Of a stretch of 11,282 nt of DNA, positions 1 through 6,449 are shown piece by piece. How positions within the stretch are numbered: position 1 is the stretch's first letter; every line of letters starts with the position of its first letter. The stretch is from Bacillota bacterium (lineage in GTDB: Bacteria > Bacillota > Clostridia > Oscillospirales > CAG-272), in the NCBI GenBank assembly GCA_021199825.1, contig JAJQHI010000240.1, positions 1 through 11,282 on the forward strand, in the 5' to 3' direction. Both the position numbers and the translations under genes were made by a program. The notes beneath the pieces are model-generated. The model searched no databases and had not been told where the DNA came from. It saw only the letters and a program-made list of their open reading frames with translations.

Positions 1-120
1 TCCCCTAATTATCCTCGATATTTGCCGCGGGGATGTTATGCGATCGTTATCTGACGTTTATTATACATCATTTCTGATTTCAAAATCAACGCACGGGACT
101 CGAATTTTTTAAATATTAAC
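1..120 (-). promoter_or_regulatory. Outward promoter and leader for a gene left of the window
   Basis: This non-coding stretch carries a likely sigma-A promoter reading leftwards. The -10 is TATAAT (minus strand of 60-65) and the -35 is TTGATT (84-89), with an 18-nt spacer. Transcription would begin near position 53. At the very edge the minus strand reads AGGGGA (1-6), a possible ribosome binding site, so a start codon probably lies just left of base 1. An inverted repeat, TGATTT-CA-AAATCA (75-88), overlaps the -35 and could be a repressor site. The promoter match is seen directly; the gene and the operator are inferred. Confidence 0.5.
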
Positions 121-126
121 ATCTGA

Positions 127-155
127 GGGCGTTTAAGAACTTTGTCTGAACGCCC
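127..155 (-). terminator. Possible second hairpin terminator after the GH27 gene
   Basis: GGGCGTT (127-133) and AACGCCC (149-155) form a perfect 7-bp stem around a 15-nt loop. On the minus strand the sequence after it is AT-rich but lacks a clean T run, so termination is only a possibility. It lies between the hairpin at 187-230 and the outward promoter at 60-89, where a back-up terminator would insulate the two genes. Confidence 0.3.
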
Positions 156-186
156 GCTAATTCGTACCTTAAACATTTTGAAGGAA

Positions 187-230
187 TATACAAAAGTCAC
201 GCCTCGTATGCGAGACGTGAGCTTTGTATA
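187..230 (-). terminator. Long hairpin directly after the GH27 stop, probable terminator
   Basis: Two 20-nt arms (187-206 and 211-230) pair around a 4-nt loop. On the minus strand 19 of 20 positions pair, two of them as G-U wobbles. On the plus strand the same positions give three mismatches, so the structure is better suited to the minus-strand transcript. It begins 5 nt beyond the stop codon of the gene at 236-1549. The tract after it is only moderately T-rich (TTCCTTC), so it may terminate transcription or simply protect the 3' end. Confidence 0.6.
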
Positions 231-235
231 AGAGC

Positions 236-1549
236 TTATTTTACCCTGTATATGACAGAACCGTGTGCGGGAAGCAGCTTTGATATTTTCTCTCCAACAA
301 CACCTGACGATTCATGTGTCCAAAGGTCGTAAAGGTCACATCCGCACAGATCAAGCCCGCCGATGTCCTTTGCGTCAACCGAAACCTCTGACGGCTCGTT
401 TTTCAGATTGAAAAGGGCAACGTAGCATTTGCCTACCGCGGGGTCGTCCTCGTATGAATACCATGCGGCTGATGATCTTGTACGGAATATCTGATCGGGG
501 TCATGGGAGTACTTGTTGAGTCTTAAAATGTCGCTGTTTGTGAGAAGGGAGAGCGTGAATTCGTCGTTGTCGCGAAGCTCCGCACCTACTATCAGAGGTG
601 AACGGAATATTGACCAAAGGGTCATCATCGTTATCTGTTCATCGTGTGTCATGCGGCACATATTGTCCCCGCCGCGGTTGTTGACGTTGATGTGACCGAA
701 CGGGAGCATGTCGCAGTCAGGCCAGCAGCCATCGCCTCCGCGTCCCTGCCATGTCTCGCACCGCTCAAACATATGCTCAACAGCTGTCCAGTTGTCCCAA
801 ACGTCATTTGTCAGACGCCACATGTTCGCGTTGTGTGAAAACATCCATGCGTATTCGATGGGAGCGGGTCCGGGGGAGAGGGAAAGAATGATCGGACGAC
901 CGCACTTCATTATTGCGCGGTGTATCATCTCAATTTCGGAAACTCCGGGCATATTGCCGTTTCTGTGCGGTTCATGTGAATACGCGCCCGTGACGGCAAT
1001 GTCGTCAACCTTTACAAAGTCGATTTCCCACTCCGCGTAAAGCTCAAAGAGAGAGTCATAGTAAGCCTGAGCGCCCTTTGAGTGAGGATTTACGCCGTAC
1101 ATATCGGAGTTCCAGCCGCAGACGGAGAACGGGTCGCCAACCATGTCTGCCGTCATGTCCGTGCCCTTGATTTTTGTTCTTTGATAGATTGCCTGACGGG
1201 GAATGCCTCGCATGATATGAATGCCGAACAAAAGTCCCATTTCATGAATCTTTCGGGAAATTGGAAGAAATCCCTTGCCGCCTGCGGAAGAAGGAAAGCG
1301 GTTTGGAGCGGGAATAAGTCGTGAATATTCGTCCATGGTCAAGGGTGCGTTCGGCGTGTAGAAAACGTCGTGAGCGTTAGGCTCGCTCCACTGTATGTCA
1401 CATGTGACTAAATTCCATCCATACTCCAAAAGGTTGTCACGCATATAAAGCGCGTTGCCGAGCAGCTGCTCTTCGTTGACTGCCGCGCCGTAGCAGTCCC
1501 AGCTGTTCCATCCCATAGGGGGATAGGGCGCAAAATCAGTATGTTTCAT
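236..1549 (-). CDS. GH27-family alpha-galactosidase-like glycoside hydrolase
   Basis: A 437-residue cytoplasmic enzyme (no signal peptide) of glycoside hydrolase clan D. The family cleaves terminal alpha-D-galactose, for example from raffinose-type sugars or galactomannan fragments, with retention of configuration. Family marks are PMGWNSWD at residues 11-18, KVDD at 180-183 (D182 at the nucleophile position of the KYD motif), RLTND at 245-249 (D249 at the acid/base position) and WPDCDMLPFG at 276-285. The (beta/alpha)8 barrel covers roughly residues 8-345 and a beta-sandwich end follows. A segment at about 52-95 looks longer than in typical plant or animal members. The start is well supported: AAAGGAG lies 7 nt upstream. 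The gene has its own promoter and no sugar transporter beside it. Some GH27 members act on beta-L-arabinopyranosides, so the exact sugar is open. Confidence 0.88.
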   Translation of the reverse strand: MKHTDFAPYPPMGWNSWDCYGAAVNEEQLLGNALYMRDNLLEYGWNLVTCDIQWSEPNAHDVFYTPNAPLTMDEYSRLIPAPNRFPSSAGGKGFLPISRKIHEMGLLFGIHIMRGIPRQAIYQRTKIKGTDMTADMVGDPFSVCGWNSDMYGVNPHSKGAQAYYDSLFELYAEWEIDFVKVDDIAVTGAYSHEPHRNGNMPGVSEIEMIHRAIMKCGRPIILSLSPGPAPIEYAWMFSHNANMWRLTNDVWDNWTAVEHMFERCETWQGRGGDGCWPDCDMLPFGHINVNNRGGDNMCRMTHDEQITMMTLWSIFRSPLIVGAELRDNDEFTLSLLTNSDILRLNKYSHDPDQIFRTRSSAAWYSYEDDPAVGKCYVALFNLKNEPSEVSVDAKDIGGLDLCGCDLYDLWTHESSGVVGEKISKLLPAHGSVIYRVK

Positions 1550-1556
1550 AATTAAG

Positions 1557-1608
1557 CTCCTTTCAATGGTGCTGACGCTATTTTATCATACGCCGCGGGA
1601 TTTTTCAA
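1557..1608 (-). promoter_or_regulatory. Sigma-A promoter and ribosome site of the GH27 gene
   Basis: On the minus strand the -35 is TTGAAA (1603-1608) and the -10 is TAAAAT (1580-1585), with a 17-nt spacer that ends in an extended -10 TGA. Transcription should start near 1573, giving a leader of about 24 nt. The leader carries AAAGGAG (1557-1563), 7 nt before the ATG. The -35 begins only 2 nt after the stop codon of the upstream membrane-protein gene. Confidence 0.7.
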
Positions 1609-1610
1609 TG

Positions 1611-2423
1611 CTATATTTGCGTGTTATTTTTCACAAAGAACACGCGGTATATTCTCCGCTTTGCGACAAAGAAAAGCCACACCGTGCGAACGGTACACGC
1701 CAAAAGATAAACACATCCGAGAAGCGGTGCCGCCTCTGTGTTGATTCCCGATTCGGTAAGGTCCTCCAACGCGTCTGACCCCATGGGAAGCCCCGAAAAA
1801 ATCAAAAGAATGAGCGCCAAAATGAAAAGCCCGACTGTGTAAAGCATTACTATGTCCGAAATAACTTTTCGGCTTGCCCGACCAGTGTTTTTTGGGTATT
1901 TCAATATTGACGCGGTTATGAGAGCGGCAACGTAAAGTGAGGCGCCGAAAAGAGCAATGCTTATTCCGATAAGTGTCCTGATGTATCCGTCATATGAAAG
2001 CCCGCCGAGAACCGTCAGCGCATAGTCGGATGCAGTGCGCAGAATCGATGCGAACAAAAGCATTGCGGCTGTCGGAATAAATTTACCCAATGTGACGGAC
2101 GCGGGTGAGACGCGCCGCATTTTTTTTCGCTCGTCTATGTCGTATCGTTCGCCCTTTGTCAGCGCGCGCCAAAGACTGTACACCGGTGTTGCAGCAGAGA
2201 TGACAAAAAGCGATATAATCGAAATATAGAGCAGCGCGTATGCGAAAACAGGCGTGCTGCCCATAATTTTTGTGATAATGAGAGTAATCGCGAAAACAAC
2301 GGCAAAAACAGCCGTGGAAATAGTCATTGGAAATAAATATGCACGTGCAGATTTTTTTATCTCGCCCCCAAGCCCCTCAAGGGCACCGACCCTGCCGCTC
2401 TTTTTTGCTTTCTTTCGCTCCAT
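1611..2423 (-). CDS. Six-helix integral membrane protein of unknown function
   Basis: I do not recognise a family for this 270-residue protein. It has a basic, Lys/Arg-rich cytoplasmic N terminus (residues 1-29) and about six hydrophobic segments, near 30-52, 57-85, 112-138, 149-173, 187-210 and 232-254. A charged loop at 88-107 (KGERYDIDERKKMRR) would be cytoplasmic. The tail (255-270) is basic, so both ends are predicted inside. I see no ATP-binding, peptidase or transporter signature motif. The start is supported by GGAGGT (2428-2433), 4 nt upstream, and by a near-consensus promoter. It is divergent from the phosphodiester glycosidase gene and lies upstream of the GH27 gene, which has its own promoter. 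It could be a transporter subunit or a Yip1-like or other envelope protein, but nothing here decides this. Confidence 0.75.
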   Translation of the reverse strand: MERKKAKKSGRVGALEGLGGEIKKSARAYLFPMTISTAVFAVVFAITLIITKIMGSTPVFAYALLYISIISLFVISAATPVYSLWRALTKGERYDIDERKKMRRVSPASVTLGKFIPTAAMLLFASILRTASDYALTVLGGLSYDGYIRTLIGISIALFGASLYVAALITASILKYPKNTGRASRKVISDIVMLYTVGLFILALILLIFSGLPMGSDALEDLTESGINTEAAPLLGCVYLLACTVRTVWLFFVAKRRIYRVFFVKNNTQI

Positions 2424-2481
2424 TGTGACCTCCGACGATGTAGATTTCGTAAATACCGTATATCAGCATCCCAGCGGTCCT

Positions 2482-2510
2482 ATTATACCGCTTGATTCTG
2501 TGCCGTGCAA
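2482..2510 (-). promoter_or_regulatory. Sigma-A promoter of the six-helix membrane protein
   Basis: On the minus strand the -35 is TTGCAC (2505-2510) and the -10 is a perfect TATAAT (2482-2487), with a 17-nt spacer. Transcription should start near 2475 and give a leader of about 50 nt before the ATG at 2423. The -35 lies 22 nt from the -35 of the plus-strand promoter at 2533-2561, so the two are back to back. Confidence 0.75.
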
Positions 2511-2532
2511 GTATGGATTTATGAAATTTTTC

Positions 2533-2561
2533 TTGACTCACGGAATATGACGTGGTATAAT
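2533..2561 (+). promoter_or_regulatory. Sigma-A promoter of the glycosidase/TcaA-like operon
   Basis: The -35 TTGACT (2533-2538) and a perfect -10 TATAAT (2556-2561) are separated by 17 nt. The expected start of transcription, near 2568, falls on an in-frame ATG at 2568 and lies after the in-frame start at 2505. Translation must therefore begin further in, at 2607. Confidence 0.8.
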
Positions 2562-2606
2562 TTTGACATGAATTATTTTGCCGTTTTCTCGGCACGGGGG
2601 AACAAC

Positions 2607-3776
2607 ATGAAAAAATCAAATTCCCGTTCGGGCAAGGTGCTGAAATATGTCCTTCGCTCAGGTCTTGTGTTTTTGACGCTTCTTTTGGCGGTGATAATAT
2701 CGCTTTATACCGTAATGTTCATATTGGTAAACGGACCGTCAGATACGGCAAGGACGCTTTTTGTGAGAAGTGTTATGGAAACGTCTGCTGGCAAATTTCT
2801 TGCGCACATTTATCTTTCATCGGATGAAATCGCAGAAATAACTGCGGGTTCAGGCGGGGATGACGTCATAGATGAAAGCTCATACGAAAAAATAGACAGC
2901 TCGCTTATACATATTCCGACAGCTGAAACGACAGAGGACGACATATCCCAAGATGATATGTCGGAAACAACGTCTTTGCAGGATGAGAAGGGCGCCGCGG
3001 TTACGGATGACGCTATAGTGGAAGACGAAATAGATAGTCAGGCGGGAAATGATGAAAGCGGAGACACGACGGAGAGCACAGACGGAATTGAGGTTGTAGA
3101 TATTCAGGGCTCGACATACTACGGCAAAATGATTATAGTCAGCGACCCGTCGCGTGTAAAGGTTGCCACACTTGAAAACTACGGAGAAGGGTATTCTGGA
3201 ATGACGCTTGCCGAGTTTGTCGAATTTTACGGCGCGCTTGGCGGAATAAACGCGGGCGGCTTTGAGGATCAAAACGGAACAGGCACGGGTGCGGTTCCCG
3301 ACGGAATTGTAATTCGTGACGGTGAAATTATATGGGGTGAGGCTGAAACATACTATAAATGCGTTGTGGGCTTTGATTCTGACAACATCCTTCATGTCGG
3401 AAACATGACGGGCGCTCAGGCGCTTGAGGACGGAATTATCGATGCCTTGAGCTTTGCGGGCGGACCTCTTCTCATAGTCAATGGCAAGGCGCAGAACACA
3501 AGCCGAAATCTCGGAGGTGGACTCAATCCCCGAACGGCTATTGGTCAGCGCTCCGACGGTGCCATTCTGCTGCTTGTTATCAACGGACGAAAAGCGGACT
3601 CTCTTGGCGCGACATATGATGATTTGGTTAAGGAAATGCTGAAATACGGTGCCGTGAACGCAGCAAACCTTGACGGCGGCTCGTCCTCGCTTATGATTTA
3701 TGATGGAGAGTATATAACGACCAGCTCATATCTTTTGGGCGACCGAAACCTTCCGAACGCTTTCATATTTTATTGA
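2607..3776 (+). CDS. Membrane-anchored phosphodiester glycosidase (NAGPA domain)
   Basis: A 389-residue protein with a basic N terminus, one membrane helix (about 17-41), a strongly acidic low-complexity linker outside the cell (about 72-162) and a C-terminal NAGPA domain (about 165-389). Domain marks are GGINAGGF at 212-219, GGPLLIVNGK at 285-294, NPRTAIGQRSDG at 307-318 and NLDGGSSS at 354-361. The family is named for the mammalian enzyme that removes N-acetylglucosamine from GlcNAc-phosphodiesters; bacterial members are thought to act on sugar phosphodiesters of exopolysaccharide, teichoic acid or capsule. The start at 2607 is preferred over 2505 or 2568 because the promoter at 2533-2561 would start the mRNA near 2568. 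GGGGG lies 6 nt before this ATG. The TcaA-like gene follows 14 nt after the stop, in a likely operon. Substrate unknown. Confidence 0.85.
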   Translation: MKKSNSRSGKVLKYVLRSGLVFLTLLLAVIISLYTVMFILVNGPSDTARTLFVRSVMETSAGKFLAHIYLSSDEIAEITAGSGGDDVIDESSYEKIDSSLIHIPTAETTEDDISQDDMSETTSLQDEKGAAVTDDAIVEDEIDSQAGNDESGDTTESTDGIEVVDIQGSTYYGKMIIVSDPSRVKVATLENYGEGYSGMTLAEFVEFYGALGGINAGGFEDQNGTGTGAVPDGIVIRDGEIIWGEAETYYKCVVGFDSDNILHVGNMTGAQALEDGIIDALSFAGGPLLIVNGKAQNTSRNLGGGLNPRTAIGQRSDGAILLLVINGRKADSLGATYDDLVKEMLKYGAVNAANLDGGSSSLMIYDGEYITTSSYLLGDRNLPNAFIFY

Positions 3777-3790
3777 TTGGAGCTTTTGCA

Positions 3791-5677
3791 ATGAATAACG
3801 AAAAAGAAAAAGGCGCGAAGAATGGTGTCAATTCGATTTCAGATGACTTTGATTATCACGATTTCGGATTCGTTGACCTTTGCGACATTGAAGCCTCATC
3901 TGACAACGCTGATGCTTCAGATGAAGAAGCGGATGATGATGTTATAATCTTTAATCTGCCTGAAATTGAGCTGCCGGAAGAGGAAAGCGCGGGAGAGCTG
4001 ATGAGCGGGAACACGGATGAGGCGGATGGAACTGTCAAGGATCCTAAGCGCAAAAAGCTGAGCGCCTTTTGGATTTTCTATATTTCTTTTGTAGTTTTTT
4101 TGGTGTTGGTGATTGGCGTCGGTGCCGCATTCTTTTACGACTTTATCGACGCATACGAAAATTCGCTCCCCGCACATGTGGCGGATGAATTTATTGCCGC
4201 GCTTGACGAGGAAGTGCTCACCTCAATCCTGAATGATACATATGACATTGTGCGTTCAGGATACGAAACGGGAGAGGCGCTTGCCGATATATGCGAGGCT
4301 TCATTATCTGAAGGGATAAGCTACACCGAATGCGCATCCGAATATACGGATGAAGCTCCTGTTTACGATATTTACTGCGGCGGGAAGATGATGAGACTCT
4401 ATCTTTCCTCTTATGACAGTGGAAGGTATGGATTTTTGTCGTATACTACCGAAAAAACGGTTGTGTATGAGGACTGGTTTGACGAATATGCGTCGAGCGT
4501 TGATTTTATCATGCCTGATGGGGCTTCGGCGACGATAAACGGAGTGGTCGTTGGGGAAGAATGCCTGACGGGCGCGACATATGACAGCGAATCAGGCTCG
4601 ATATTTGAAAATCCCGATGATTATGGGCTTTTCCTTGAGGAGTATTTTATATCGGGAATCATTGGTGACGCTACGCTGTCGGCGGAATATAACGGCTATG
4701 AGCTTGAGTTTACGGAACTTGACGGGGCGGTTTACCGTTCAGATTATGTGTTTGATACAGCTGCGGTGTTCACGGTAACCGCGCCTGAGGGCGCTGTTGT
4801 ATCAATCAACGGCGTTGAGCTTGGGGATGGATACATTAAGGATGAGACGGTGAGCGTCGCGACCTTATCTGAGTTTGAAAGCGAGGAAGACCTGCCGACC
4901 TTTGTCGAATATGAGGTGAGTGGACTTATATTTACACCTACGGTTACCGCAAGATATGCGGACGAGACGCTTACAGTCATATCAAGCACTGACTCGCAAT
5001 GCGTATTTGACGCTCCCGACTCAATGAGGAAAAGCTATACTGTAATTGTCCCTGAAGGTGATACGCTATACTGCAACGGTGTTGCGGTTGGCGCGGGATA
5101 CATAACGGACGAAAGCCATACATATGACGTTCCCGATACCGCATCCCCTTATGTTTCGTCAGGACTGACAGGTATATATTACTGCGTTGCGGGACTTTAC
5201 GGCGAGCCTGAGTTTACCGTGTCGGGCGGAAATGAGCCAATATCTTCTAATGACGGAACGTTGCTTTTCTATCCGTCGCCAAGTGAAAGTGTTGCGTCGG
5301 CACTGCGCGATGCTGCGATTAATTTCACCGAATGCTTTGCGGATTATACGTATGACGGATATGAGTATGTAGATGAAAACTACGAACGTGTGCTTTCACT
5401 CACGCTTAAGGGATCTGATGCTTACAGCATTATTGAGCTGACATATGTCGCCATACGTTATACGAATCAATATGTAATCGATAAAATGGAGGCTGAGGTG
5501 ACCGATATCGTCGCTTATTCCGATAAGTGCTGGGGTGTTACGGTTGAGTACAGCTCACACGCGGTCGGGACATGGTACAAGGATGAATATGAAAAATCCG
5601 CCGAGGGAACATATGAGATGGTGTATGTTCTCTCAGGCGGAGAGTATAAGCTTGCATCTATTATCTTTTCGCAGTAA
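3791..5677 (+). CDS. TcaA/YvbJ-like single-pass envelope protein
   Basis: A 628-residue protein. A very acidic cytoplasmic N terminus (about 18-80) leads to a basic stop (DPKRKK) and one membrane helix (about 92-116). Outside lie a helical region (about 125-225) and three related beta-rich repeats with the core P-(E/D)-G-x(4-5)-NG-V-x-(V/L)-G. Their NG pairs fall at residues 250, 340 and 429, a period of about 90. An NTF2-like C-terminal domain (about 497-628) follows. The order membrane helix, repeated beta domains, NTF2-like end resembles Firmicutes TcaA (S. aureus, glycopeptide response) and YvbJ, but the N-terminal zinc ribbon typical of that group is absent: only one Cys (C31) lies before the helix. 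The ATG at 3791 is chosen because GGAG (3779-3782) sits 8 nt upstream; a TTG at 3773 would overlap the previous stop without a good site. A role in sensing or maintaining the cell wall is inferred. Confidence 0.72.
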   Translation: MNNEKEKGAKNGVNSISDDFDYHDFGFVDLCDIEASSDNADASDEEADDDVIIFNLPEIELPEEESAGELMSGNTDEADGTVKDPKRKKLSAFWIFYISFVVFLVLVIGVGAAFFYDFIDAYENSLPAHVADEFIAALDEEVLTSILNDTYDIVRSGYETGEALADICEASLSEGISYTECASEYTDEAPVYDIYCGGKMMRLYLSSYDSGRYGFLSYTTEKTVVYEDWFDEYASSVDFIMPDGASATINGVVVGEECLTGATYDSESGSIFENPDDYGLFLEEYFISGIIGDATLSAEYNGYELEFTELDGAVYRSDYVFDTAAVFTVTAPEGAVVSINGVELGDGYIKDETVSVATLSEFESEEDLPTFVEYEVSGLIFTPTVTARYADETLTVISSTDSQCVFDAPDSMRKSYTVIVPEGDTLYCNGVAVGAGYITDESHTYDVPDTASPYVSSGLTGIYYCVAGLYGEPEFTVSGGNEPISSNDGTLLFYPSPSESVASALRDAAINFTECFADYTYDGYEYVDENYERVLSLTLKGSDAYSIIELTYVAIRYTNQYVIDKMEAEVTDIVAYSDKCWGVTVEYSSHAVGTWYKDEYEKSAEGTYEMVYVLSGGEYKLASIIFSQ

Positions 5678-5704
5678 GGGTTTATTTGCCTATTCTTGCT
5701 GCGA
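5669..5704. other. Hairpin spanning two convergent stop codons
   Basis: Arms 5669-5679 and 5694-5704 pair over 11 bp on the plus strand (two G-U wobbles) around a 14-nt loop. The structure includes the TAA of the TcaA-like gene (5675-5677), and the TAA of the amidase gene (minus strand, 5682-5684) lies in the loop. There is no T run on either side, so it is not a classic intrinsic terminator. It is nonetheless the only candidate stop signal between two genes whose ends are 4 nt apart. Confidence 0.35.
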
Positions 5705-6359
5705 TCTCGGATTTGAAAAGCTCCCATTCGTCCTCGTGCTCAACGTACCAAAGAGGACAAAGCTTGCCTGTGACGTCGTAGTGGCGGATTATATCTTCCG
5801 TTGGGTCAAGGTCGTATATTTCCGAAAGCCACGCGGTGAGCTTCACTAAGGACTCATATGTTTCATCAGTGAACTCACCCGTCTCGTCGGGGTGACAGCA
5901 TTCAATGGACACCGTGTCAATGTTTCGGCTGTTAGAGCAGTATGCAATCTCGCCAAGGGGCACACACTCTATAATCTCGCCGTCAAGCCCGATAATGAAG
6001 TTGCTGCTCGCATATGTTTCCCCCGACCTTGCAAGCCCTTCAAAATATGAGCGGTTTGCCTTGGCGCTCGTCCCCGCATTTCCTACATAATGAACGACAA
6101 TACCTACTATCGCGTCCGTGGATTCCCCCGGACGCGAGTATTCATTTATCGGCAAAAGGTCAACCGTTATCCATTCGGGAATTTCAATGATGTTGCCGTC
6201 ATTGTCATATTGAATGATGTCGTTGTCGACAACGCTTCCCTTTGTGATAAAAAATATGATTGCGGCAAGACACACGGCAAAAAGGGCGATAAGAGCGTAT
6301 GCTGCCGCCCCTCTGCCGTGTTTTTTGTCATATTTTCTTTTGTTGTCATATGAGCTCAT
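5682..6359 (-). CDS. Membrane-anchored N-acetylmuramoyl-L-alanine amidase (Amidase_2)
   Basis: A 225-residue zinc amidase that would cut the bond between N-acetylmuramic acid and L-alanine in peptidoglycan. The N terminus is basic (KRKYDKKHGR), with a membrane helix at about 18-39 acting as an uncleaved anchor. The catalytic domain covers about 78-222. Predicted zinc ligands are H90 (VVHYVG), H193 and C201 (RHYDVTGKLCP). K199 matches the catalytic lysine and Y116 the conserved tyrosine of T7-lysozyme-type amidases, so the site looks intact. A longer reading frame begins at 6404, but a good promoter covers that ATG and would start the mRNA near 6385. The ATG at 6359, with AAAAAGGA (6371-6378) 11 nt upstream of it, is therefore the likely start. 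No separate wall-binding domain is seen. It converges on the TcaA-like gene. Confidence 0.88.
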   Translation of the reverse strand: MSSYDNKRKYDKKHGRGAAAYALIALFAVCLAAIIFFITKGSVVDNDIIQYDNDGNIIEIPEWITVDLLPINEYSRPGESTDAIVGIVVHYVGNAGTSAKANRSYFEGLARSGETYASSNFIIGLDGEIIECVPLGEIAYCSNSRNIDTVSIECCHPDETGEFTDETYESLVKLTAWLSEIYDLDPTEDIIRHYDVTGKLCPLWYVEHEDEWELFKSEIAARIGK

Positions 6360-6391
6360 CTGATATACCGTCCTTTTTGGTTTATGCGGAT

Positions 6392-6420
6392 ATTTTACAC
6401 TCATAAGTGCCCAAAGTCAA
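6392..6420 (-). promoter_or_regulatory. Sigma-A promoter of the amidase gene
   Basis: On the minus strand the -35 is TTGACT (6415-6420) and the -10 is TAAAAT (6392-6397), with a 17-nt spacer. The spacer and -10 overlap the upstream in-frame ATG at 6404, which argues that this ATG is not used. The small inverted repeat CACT-TATG-AGTG straddles the spacer just upstream of the -10 and could be an operator. No terminator is seen between the lipoprotein stop at 6450 and this promoter, so some read-through is possible. Confidence 0.72.
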
Positions 6421-6449
6421 CACGATAATATGAACTATAAATAAAATGC

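Noticed and set aside
708..1040. 110-residue plus-strand open frame within the GH27 gene
   Set aside because: It is antisense to the catalytic core of the glycosidase and its composition is typical of a shadow frame.
2880..3395. 171-residue minus-strand open frame inside the phosphodiester glycosidase gene
   Set aside because: It is fully antisense to a well-supported conserved domain, has no convincing ribosome site, and its translation has no recognisable domain. It is a shadow of the real gene.
3773..3790. TTG start at 3773 for the TcaA-like gene
   Set aside because: It overlaps the preceding stop and has no suitable ribosome site, while the ATG at 3791 has GGAG 8 nt upstream.
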